Shown here: positions 17,036-23,837 of the stretch, piece after piece
Numbering within the stretch: the stretch's first letter is position 1
Layout: every line of letters begins with the position of its first letter
NCBI GenBank assembly: GCA_023459335.1
Contig: JAEWUO010000025.1
Span: 1-30,552 of the forward strand
DNA: 30,552 nt
Reading direction: 5' to 3'
DNA from: Bacillota bacterium
GTDB lineage: Bacteria; Bacillota; Clostridia; Christensenellales; CAG-138
The notes under the pieces: model-generated
What the model was told of the DNA's origin: nothing
Database searches by the model: none
Seen by the model: the letters and a program-made list of their open reading frames with translations, nothing else
Program-made: the position numbers and the translations under genes

Positions 17036-20000
17036 TTAGAGCTCCACAACGCCTTCAAAGCTCTTCCTCGCGTCTCCCGTCATCCAGACGGCCTCGTCCG
17101 TGTAACGCACAAGCAGGTCGCCCCCGCGCAGGCGGACGGTGATATCCTCCCCTTTTTCACAAAAACCGTTTTCCACAGCGGCAACCACCGCGGCGCACGC
17201 ACCCGTGCCGCAGGCGAGCGTTTCTCCGCTGCCGCGTTCCCAGACGCGCATTTTGAGCGTATGGCTGTTGAGCACCTTGACGAATTCCGTATTCACCCGG
17301 TCCGGAAAGATCGGCGCGTGTTCAAACGCGGGCCCGATTTTGCCGATTTCAATCAAATCCGGATTTTCCATAAATACGACGCAGTGCGGGTTTCCCATCG
17401 AAACGCAGGTGATTTTGTATTCGATTCCTTCGATCTCGGTTTTTCTTCCGACCACGCTGCAGCCTTCCAGCAGAACCGGAACCCGCGCGGGTGCGAGGCT
17501 CGCTTTCCCCATATCCACAGTCACGCTCTTCACCTTACCCCCGCGCACGTAAAGTTTGAGCCGCATAACGCCGCTCAGCGTTTCGATGGCAAGATCGGTC
17601 TTGTCCGCCATGCCGTTGTCGTAGAGGTATTTGCCGACGCAGCGTATGCCGTTTCCGCACATCTTCCCCTCGCTGCCGTCGCGGTTGAAGATGCGCATCT
17701 TCGCGTCCGCAATCTCGGACGGGCAGATCAGGATGACGCCGTCCCCGCCGATGCCCGCGTGCTGTTCGGAGAGATACACGCTCAGCGATTCCGGCGCGTC
17801 GATCTGCTGGTCGAAACAATCGAAGTAAATGTAGTCGTTGCTCGTGCCGTTCATCTTCGTAAATTTCAGCCGCATTTTTTCCGCGCGCATGGCGTTGATG
17901 TCCACGAGTTCCGTACTTCGCTGGGTAAAGCGGCTGACGAGGCAGTCCGCAAGCGCGTTGGCCGTATCGATCGAGGTGAGAACCGGCACCGCGCGCTCGA
18001 TCGCTTTTCTGCGGATCTTCACGCTGTCCCGCGAGGGCAGCCTCCCTTTCGTCGAAGTGGAGATGATGTAGTCGATCTTCCCGCTCTCGATCAGGGATAG
18101 GATATTGTCCGATTCTTCGTGCAGTTTGCCGACCTCGGCCGCCTCCATGCCTGCGTCGCGGAGCGCTTTTGCCGTGCCCTTTGTCGCATAAAGCGTAAAG
18201 CCCTGCCTGGCGAACTTCCGTACCGCGTCGGTGATCTCGCTCTTGTCGCTGTCCCGAACGGTCACAAGCAGGCCGCCCCTGCGTTTCATCTTGTACCCCG
18301 CCGCAACGAGCCCTTTGTACAGCGCTTCCTCCCGCGTCTTGCCGATACCCAGCACCTCTCCCGTGGATTTCATCTCGGGATCGAGAAGGATATCCACATC
18401 CGCAAGCTTTTCAAACGAGAACACCGGCACCTTGACCGCGACGTACGGCGGCGTTTGATAGAGTCCCGTGCCGTAGCCCATGTCGTCCAGATATTCGCCG
18501 AGCATGCAGCGCGTCGCGAGGTCCACCATCGGCACGCCGGTCACCTTGCTGATGTACGGCACCGTGCGCGAGGAGCGCGGGTTGACCTCGATGACGTAGA
18601 TTTCGTTTTCGTAGATCACGTACTGGATGTTGATGAGCCCCCGCGTCTGCAGCGCGAGCGCAAGCTTTCGGGAGTGTTCGACGATGCGTTCGATCAGCGG
18701 TCCGTTGAGGTTCCAGGCGGGATACACCGCGATGGAGTCCCCGCTGTGCACGCCCGCGCGCTCGATGTGCTCCATAATGCCCGGAATCAGGATGTCCTCC
18801 CCGTCGCAGATGGCGTCCACCTCGATCTCCGTACCCATCAGATACTGGTCGATCAGGATCGGGTTTTCAATTCCCTGCCGCAGGATGATCCCCATATATT
18901 CCCGCACGTCGTCGTCGGTAAACGCGATGATCATGTTCTGCCCGCCGAGCACATACGAAGGCCGGATCAGCACGGGGTAGCCGAGCTCCGCCGCGGCGGC
19001 CAGAGCTTCTTCCTCCGTTTTCACCGTTCTGCCGAGCGGGCGTTTAATCGAGAGCCGTTCCAGCAGCGCATCGAAACGCGCGCGGTCTTCCGCCGCGTCG
19101 ATGCTGTCCGCGGGCGTACCGAGGATGCGAACGCCTCGCTCGACGAGATGCCGCGTGAGTTTGATCGCCGTCTGCCCGCCAAACGCGACCACGACGCCGT
19201 ACGGCTGCTCGGTTTCGATCACGTTCATCACGTCCTCCGGCGTCAGCGGTTCGAAATAGAGCCGGTCTGCGGTGTCGAAGTCCGTCGAAACCGTTTCGGG
19301 GTTGTTGTTCACGATGATCACCTCGTAGCCCGCGCGCTTGAGCGCCCAGACACAGTGGACGGAAGCGTAGTCGAACTCGATGCCCTGACCGATGCGGATC
19401 GGCCCGGAGCCGAATACGATCACGCGCTTTTTGCCCGTGTCGTGTTTTTGAAGGAATTCCGCCGCTTCGTTTTCGCAAAAATAATCCGCGTAGAAATAAG
19501 GTGTCTGCGCCTCGAACTCCGCAGCGCAGGTATCCACCATGCGGTAACCGGCGGACAGGTGCTTTACGACCGGTTGACCCGAAAGCCGCGCGAGCACGCG
19601 GTCGGGATAACCAAGCTTCTTGCCCGCTTCGTACCGTTCGTCCGTCAGCCCGTCTTTGTTTAACGCCTGCTCGAATTCTGCGAGACGGCGCAGCTTATGC
19701 AGGAACCATCGGTCGATTGTCGTAACTGCGCCGATCTCGTCCGCCGTGATTCCGCGCTTGAGCGCGGCGAAGATCGCGAACAACCGCTCGTCGTCGCAGT
19801 TTTTCAAGAGCGCGCGGATCTCGTCCGTCGTCTTCTCCGCCAGTTTCGGCAGGTTCAGGCTGTCCAGCGAGATCTCCGCGCCGCGCACCGCCTTCATGAT
19901 CGCCTGCTCGAAGGTCGGCCCGATCGCCATGACCTCGCCGGTCGCCTTCATCTGCGTGCCGAGCGTTCGCTTGCCGTAAACGAACTTGTCGAACGGCCAC

Positions 20001-21076
20001 TTTGGCAGCTTGACCACCACATAGTCCAGCGCGGGTTCGAAGCAGGCGGATGTCTTTCCCGTCACCGCGTTTTGAATTTCGTCCAGCGTATATCCGATCG
20101 CGATCTTGGCCGCGACTTTTGCGATCGGGTAACCCGTCGCCTTGGACGCCAGCGCGGAGGAACGGGACACCCTCGGGTTGACCTCGATGACCGCGTATGT
20201 AAAGCTTGTCGGATGCAGCGCGAACTGGCAGTTGCAGCCGCCCTCGATGCCGAGCGAATCAATGATTTTTCTGGTCGCGGAACGCAGCATCTGATACTCG
20301 CGGTCGGCGAGCGTGACCGCGGGCGCGATGACGATGCTGTCCCCCGTGTGCACGCCGACGGGATCGAAGTTTTCCATGCTGCAGATCGTAATCACGTTGC
20401 CGTTTCGGTCGCGCATGCCCTCGAACTCGATCTCCTTCCAGCCGGAGATGCATTTCTCGACCAGAATCTGTTGAATCGGCGACATGCGGATGCCGTTGCC
20501 CGCGATTTCGCCGAGCTCCCGTTCGTCCTTCGCGATGCCGCCGCCGCTGCCGCCGAGCGTGAACGCCGGGCGCACGATCACGGGGTAGGAAATTTCCTCC
20601 GCGAACGCGAGCGCGGCTGGTACGTCCGTTACCACTTTGGATGGGATCACGGGTTCGCCGATGGCGAGCATGGTATCCTTAAACAGCTGCCGGTCCTCCG
20701 CCTTGTCAATGGTTTCGGGGTTCGCGCCGAGCAGCCGGACGCCGTGCGCGTCCAGAAACCCGCTTTTGGCGAGCTGCATGGAGAGCGTCAGCCCTGTCTG
20801 CCCGCCGAGCGTGGACAAGAGGCTGTCCGGCCGCTCCTTTTCGATTATGCGCTCCAGCGTGGGGATGGTGAGCGGCTCGATATAGATATGATCCGCCATG
20901 GCGCTGTCCGTCATGATGGTCGCGGGGTTGGAGTTGACCAGAATGACCTCCAGCCCCTCTTCCTTCAGCGCGCGGCAGGCCTGCGTTCCGGCATAGTCGA
21001 ACTCCGCCGCCTGCCCGATCACGATCGGACCGGAGCCGATGACCATCACGCGCTTGATCTTTTGATTCAGTGGCAT
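17036..21076 (-). CDS. carB-dapF: Fused carbamoyl-phosphate synthase large subunit and diaminopimelate epimerase
   Basis: One frame of 1346 residues. Residues 1-1067 are a full CarB: GSGPIVIGQAAEFDYAG, two ATP-grasp halves, the second opening with GSGPIRIGQGIEFDYASVH, and a C-terminal MGS-like regulatory domain (about 930-1060, ending DCLVSRFTQRSTELVDIN). Residues 1068-1346 are a full-length DapF of 279 residues: MRLKFTKMNGTSNDY, HAGIGGDGV, catalytic C1140 in MCGNGIRC and C1289 in LACGTGACA. CarB makes carbamoyl phosphate for pyrimidines and arginine; DapF converts LL- to meso-diaminopimelate for lysine and peptidoglycan. There is no linker. The start ATG at 21076 has GGAGGG eight bases away and lies 47 bases after carA. 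The junction contains six consecutive A bases, where losing one A would restore two overlapping genes, so a sequence error or slippage is a real alternative. Confidence 0.88.
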   Translation of the reverse strand: MPLNQKIKRVMVIGSGPIVIGQAAEFDYAGTQACRALKEEGLEVILVNSNPATIMTDSAMADHIYIEPLTIPTLERIIEKERPDSLLSTLGGQTGLTLSMQLAKSGFLDAHGVRLLGANPETIDKAEDRQLFKDTMLAIGEPVIPSKVVTDVPAALAFAEEISYPVIVRPAFTLGGSGGGIAKDERELGEIAGNGIRMSPIQQILVEKCISGWKEIEFEGMRDRNGNVITICSMENFDPVGVHTGDSIVIAPAVTLADREYQMLRSATRKIIDSLGIEGGCNCQFALHPTSFTYAVIEVNPRVSRSSALASKATGYPIAKVAAKIAIGYTLDEIQNAVTGKTSACFEPALDYVVVKLPKWPFDKFVYGKRTLGTQMKATGEVMAIGPTFEQAIMKAVRGAEISLDSLNLPKLAEKTTDEIRALLKNCDDERLFAIFAALKRGITADEIGAVTTIDRWFLHKLRRLAEFEQALNKDGLTDERYEAGKKLGYPDRVLARLSGQPVVKHLSAGYRMVDTCAAEFEAQTPYFYADYFCENEAAEFLQKHDTGKKRVIVFGSGPIRIGQGIEFDYASVHCVWALKRAGYEVIIVNNNPETVSTDFDTADRLYFEPLTPEDVMNVIETEQPYGVVVAFGGQTAIKLTRHLVERGVRILGTPADSIDAAEDRARFDALLERLSIKRPLGRTVKTEEEALAAAAELGYPVLIRPSYVLGGQNMIIAFTDDDVREYMGIILRQGIENPILIDQYLMGTEIEVDAICDGEDILIPGIMEHIERAGVHSGDSIAVYPAWNLNGPLIERIVEHSRKLALALQTRGLINIQYVIYENEIYVIEVNPRSSRTVPYISKVTGVPMVDLATRCMLGEYLDDMGYGTGLYQTPPYVAVKVPVFSFEKLADVDILLDPEMKSTGEVLGIGKTREEALYKGLVAAGYKMKRRGGLLVTVRDSDKSEITDAVRKFARQGFTLYATKGTAKALRDAGMEAAEVGKLHEESDNILSLIESGKIDYIISTSTKGRLPSRDSVKIRRKAIERAVPVLTSIDTANALADCLVSRFTQRSTELVDINAMRAEKMRLKFTKMNGTSNDYIYFDCFDQQIDAPESLSVYLSEQHAGIGGDGVILICPSEIADAKMRIFNRDGSEGKMCGNGIRCVGKYLYDNGMADKTDLAIETLSGVMRLKLYVRGGKVKSVTVDMGKASLAPARVPVLLEGCSVVGRKTEIEGIEYKITCVSMGNPHCVVFMENPDLIEIGKIGPAFEHAPIFPDRVNTEFVKVLNSHTLKMRVWERGSGETLACGTGACAAVVAAVENGFCEKGEDITVRLRGGDLLVRYTDEAVWMTGDARKSFEGVVEL

Positions 21077-21123
21077 ACTAGTTTCCCTCCGTCCTCCGAA
21101 CCTTGTCTGTATCTTGCTGACGC

Positions 21124-22212
21124 CTATTTACCCGCTTGCCCGTCCATCAGCCGGATAAAGCGGTCGAATAAGAACCGCGTGTCCAGCGGGCCTCCGCAGG
21201 CTTCGGGGTGAAACTGAACGGAATACGCGGGGATATCGTGGTAGTCGATCCCTTCGCAGGTGTCGTCGTTGAGGTTTGAAAAACTCACCGTCGCGTTCTC
21301 CGGCAGCGCATCCCCGGTCACGACGGCGTAGCCGTGGTTCTGGCTCGTGATATAGACACGCTTTGTCGCGGTTTCCAGCACGGGTTGATTCGCGCCGCGA
21401 TGGCCGTATTTGAGTTTCATCGTCTTTCCGCCGCGCGCGAGCGCAAGCAGCTGGTGCCCCAGGCAAATGCCGAAGACCGGAACGTCCGCCCCGCAAAGTT
21501 TCCCCAGCTCGCGGATAACGCCCGTGTTTTCCGCCGGATCGCCGGGGCCGTTGGAAAGCATCACGCCGTCCGGCTTGCACGCGAGAATTTCTTCCGCCGC
21601 CGTGCCGGCCGGTACGGTTGTCACCGCGCAGCCGCGCTTGACAAGCTCCCGCGCGATGTTGCGCTTCGCGCCGAAGTCCCATAATACGACGTTGCGCGCC
21701 GCCCCTTCTGCGCGCTGCGTCTCAACGTCCGCGCAGGTTACGGCGTTTACCGCGTCGATCACACTGTATTCGCGCATCCTGCGCATTGTTTCTTCATCCG
21801 GAACGGGATCGTCGCTGACGACGGCGTTCATCACGCCGCGCTCGCGGATGATCTTGACCAGCGCGCGCGTGTCGATGTCCCAAAGGCCGACCACGCCCTG
21901 CCGCATTAAAAAAGTGTCAAGGTCTTCTTCACTGCGAAAGTTAGAAGGCTCTTGACACCGGGAACGGACGATATACGCTTTCAGCGCCGGGGCTTTCCCT
22001 TCAAAATCGGCGGGGATCACGCCGTAGTTTCCGATCAGCGGAAACGTCTGCACCACCATCTGCCCGTAATAACTGGGGTCGGTCAGCGTCTCCAAATATC
22101 CGGTCATGGCGGTGGTAAATACGATTTCCCCAACCGCCCGTCCGCATGCGCCGAACGGTTTTCCCTTAAAGACGTGCCCGTCCTCCAGAATCAGGTATCT
22201 CGCTTGTTCCAT
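21124..22212 (-). CDS. carA: Carbamoyl-phosphate synthase small (glutaminase) subunit
   Basis: It hydrolyses glutamine and channels ammonia to CarB. From the ATG at 22212, which has GGGAGGG five to six bases upstream, the protein has 362 residues and begins MEQARYLILEDGHVFKGK. An in-frame ATG at 22254 would add 14 residues but has no ribosome site. The C-terminal class I glutaminase has the nucleophile elbow FGICLGHQLLALARGGKTMK, and the His-Glu pair in VQFHPEA. GEIVFTTAMTGYLETLTDPSYYGQ is typical of the N-terminal domain. It is the first gene of a carA-carB/dapF operon with its own promoter at 22279-22306. Confidence 0.95.
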   Translation of the reverse strand: MEQARYLILEDGHVFKGKPFGACGRAVGEIVFTTAMTGYLETLTDPSYYGQMVVQTFPLIGNYGVIPADFEGKAPALKAYIVRSRCQEPSNFRSEEDLDTFLMRQGVVGLWDIDTRALVKIIRERGVMNAVVSDDPVPDEETMRRMREYSVIDAVNAVTCADVETQRAEGAARNVVLWDFGAKRNIARELVKRGCAVTTVPAGTAAEEILACKPDGVMLSNGPGDPAENTGVIRELGKLCGADVPVFGICLGHQLLALARGGKTMKLKYGHRGANQPVLETATKRVYITSQNHGYAVVTGDALPENATVSFSNLNDDTCEGIDYHDIPAYSVQFHPEACGGPLDTRFLFDRFIRLMDGQAGK

Positions 22213-22251
22213 GGTTCCCTCCCGGCTATGGTTGTCCGCGTACTTCTTACG

Positions 22252-22266
22252 CATGCGCGCCGCATG
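22252..22266. repeat. Short inverted repeat in the carA leader
   Basis: CATGCG and CGCATG form perfect 6-base arms around CGC. It starts a few bases after the predicted carA transcript start and could be a 5' hairpin or an operator. No pyrimidine attenuator of the PyrR type was recognised. Confidence 0.3.
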
Positions 22267-22278
22267 GCCTTAGCGTGT

Positions 22279-22306
22279 AATATACCACAGATATTGAAAA
22301 TTTCAA
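22279..22306 (-). promoter_or_regulatory. Promoter of carA-carB/dapF
   Basis: On the minus strand TTGAAA (22306-22301) and TATATT (22284-22279) are 16 bases apart, and TGG immediately before the -10 forms an extended -10 element. The predicted start near 22272 gives a leader of about 60 bases. A TTGAAA-A-TTTCAA dyad (22294-22306) overlaps the -35. Confidence 0.55.
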
Positions 22307-22464
22307 GCTAATTATATTTATGCTACAATAATTTATATTTATTCTCTATTTCAATTCCTGAAATCCGGCGTCTTGAATCAGATGTTTAAAATCTCTTGTT
22401 TTCTGCTGAAATATTTCTTTTCGTTTTATGTGCCTTTATTTCGTGAAACTCTGTAGAATTGCAT

Positions 22465-22478
22465 TAATATGCATATTA
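22465..22478. repeat. 14-base perfect palindrome TAATATGCATATTA
   Basis: A perfect palindrome about 86 bases upstream of the GH16 -35. The core ATGCA also appears inside the spacers of the GH16 promoter and the promoter at 23648. It may be a regulator-binding site, but AT-rich palindromes occur by chance. Confidence 0.35.
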
Positions 22479-22563
22479 TGTATGATCGCAGCATGTTCGC
22501 ACGCAGATTCAGCATGTAAAATAATCACGCCGCTCGCGCCGCACGGCAGAATTCCCGCAAAGG

Positions 22564-22592
22564 TTGACGCGCGTACCATGCAATATTAAAAT
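22564..22592 (+). promoter_or_regulatory. Promoter of the GH16 gene
   Basis: TTGACG (22564-22569) and TAAAAT (22587-22592) with a 17-base spacer. Transcription should start near 22599, giving a leader of about 35 bases with AGGAGG at 22621-22626. Confidence 0.6.
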
Positions 22593-22633
22593 CAAATCAG
22601 GCGAATTGAACATTCGGCAGAGGAGGATCGCGC

Positions 22634-23581
22634 TTGAACAGGTTTTGGATCGGTTTTCTCTGCTCCTTCTGCGTCATTGCTCTGTCCGGCTGCGCACGGC
22701 GTATCGCGCCGGACGCGCCCGTCGAGTTGGAGCCCGTACATTCGCAAACCGTCGCGCCCGCCATGACGCCCTCGCCGCCGCCCGCGCCAACCCCATCCCC
22801 CGCACCGACGCCTTCGCCCTCTCCGACGCCGTACATCGGGCCGCCGGACGGCTACGAGCTGATCTTTGCAGACGAATTCGGCGGGGAAAGCCTCGACGAG
22901 ACGAAATGGGGGTTCGAAACCGGTCCGTGGCCATATAATAGCGAGTTGGAGTGCTATACCCGCGAGAACGCGTGGCTGGAAGACGGCGCTCTCGTCATCG
23001 AAGCGAGAAAGGAAGAAGCGCAGGGCCGCGCCTACACCTCCGCCCGTCTGACGACACAGGAAAAATTCGATTTTACCTATGGTTATCTGGAAGTGCGCGC
23101 CGCGACTCCAACCGGGCGCGGCATCTGGTCCGCAATCTGGCTCCTGCCGACCGATCTAAGGTACGGCGGTTACTTGAAGTCCGGCGAAATCGACATCGCG
23201 GAGCGCGTGGGGTACGACGCCAGGCGCGTTCACGCGACCGTGCACACTTACCGCAATAATTCGGTCAACGGCAACGCGATCACCGCGTTTTCGCGCCTTT
23301 CGCGCAAAGACGAAGACTATCATGTTTACTCCCTGCTCTGGCGGGAGGATTCTATTCAAATCGGGTTGGATGGCGTAGAAACGCTGTCCTGTCTGCGGCC
23401 GGAGAATGCGTCTCCAGACGTCTGGCCGTTCGACGTGCCGTTTCATGTCATTCTCAACCTCGCCGTCGGCGGCAGCTGGGGCGGTGTAAAAGGGATCGAC
23501 GACGAGGCGTTCCCGCAGTATATGCGCATCGATTATGTCCGCTGCTACCAGCCGCAGGGTTCACCCGCGCCCGCGGGCTGA
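22634..23581 (+). CDS. Secreted GH16 beta-glucanase lipoprotein
   Basis: 315 residues. The N-terminus is a lipoprotein signal with lipobox LSGC (C20), followed by a Pro/Ser/Thr tether (about 44-66) that would hold the enzyme away from the membrane. The rest is a GH16 beta-jelly-roll: YELIFADEFGG at the start, LECYTRENAWLEDGALVIEA, and the catalytic motif GEIDIAERVG with E185 as nucleophile, D187, and E190 as acid/base. The EIDIAE spacing is that of laminarinase-like (beta-1,3- or mixed-linkage glucan) members. The start is TTG at 22634, supported by a perfect AGGAGG seven bases upstream. It precedes a polysaccharide synthase operon, so it may trim, release or edit the polymer made there (inference), as hydrolases do in cellulose synthesis. 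Confidence 0.9.
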   Translation: MNRFWIGFLCSFCVIALSGCARRIAPDAPVELEPVHSQTVAPAMTPSPPPAPTPSPAPTPSPSPTPYIGPPDGYELIFADEFGGESLDETKWGFETGPWPYNSELECYTRENAWLEDGALVIEARKEEAQGRAYTSARLTTQEKFDFTYGYLEVRAATPTGRGIWSAIWLLPTDLRYGGYLKSGEIDIAERVGYDARRVHATVHTYRNNSVNGNAITAFSRLSRKDEDYHVYSLLWREDSIQIGLDGVETLSCLRPENASPDVWPFDVPFHVILNLAVGGSWGGVKGIDDEAFPQYMRIDYVRCYQPQGSPAPAG

Positions 23582-23593
23582 GCCGAATCCGGC
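23582..23593 (+). terminator. Weak candidate terminator after the GH16 gene
   Basis: GCCG and CGGC form a 4-base stem with loop AATC directly after the stop, followed by ATCCG and TTTTGTTTC. The stem is short, so some read-through into the next operon is likely. Confidence 0.25.
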
Positions 23594-23647
23594 ATCCGTT
23601 TTGTTTCATCTGTCTTTGTTTATATCTCAGGAATTCCAAATTGCGGA

Positions 23648-23676
23648 TTGACGGATGTAACATGCATATTTACAAT
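23648..23676 (+). promoter_or_regulatory. Promoter of the GH-A-like / HEAT / GT2 operon
   Basis: TTGACG (23648-23653) and TACAAT (23671-23676) with a 17-base spacer. Its spacer shares the pattern GTAMCATGCA, in the same position, with the GH16 promoter. The predicted start near 23683 leaves a leader of about 155 bases before the gene at 23838, in which I recognise no known riboswitch. Confidence 0.6.
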
Positions 23677-23837
23677 GGAAATGTAGAATATTTATTCCTG
23701 CTGTGTTCTCTTTATGCACCTTGCAGCCTCGTTTCGGCGGAACCAAACCGTTTATTCATCGTGTGGCTTTGGCTTTTCAGACCCAATGCGTGATTTCAGC
23801 ACTCCGGCGGACCTGTAAGAGACAAGGAGCGGTCAAT

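Larger units (their letters stand above)
22213..22633. other. Divergent regulatory region between carA and the GH16 gene
   Basis: 421 bases with no convincing gene, AT-rich in its middle. It holds a carA promoter (22279-22306) reading left, a GH16 promoter (22564-22592) reading right, a small hairpin at the start of the carA leader (22252-22266), a 14-base palindrome (22465-22478) and a direct repeat CAGCATGT spaced by 21 bases (22489-22496 and 22510-22517). Several TTTCA/TGAAA dyads also occur near the carA promoter. Confidence 0.6.

Noticed and set aside
18119..21211. Very long open frames on the plus strand opposite carB (504-514 codons)
   Set aside because: They lie wholly antisense to an unmistakable CarB, have basic, Arg/His-rich products typical of mirror frames in GC-rich genes, and lack ribosome sites.
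23683..23837. c-di-GMP riboswitch in the leader of the polysaccharide operon
   Set aside because: I looked for the conserved GEMM core and did not find it; a covariance search would be needed to exclude other classes.
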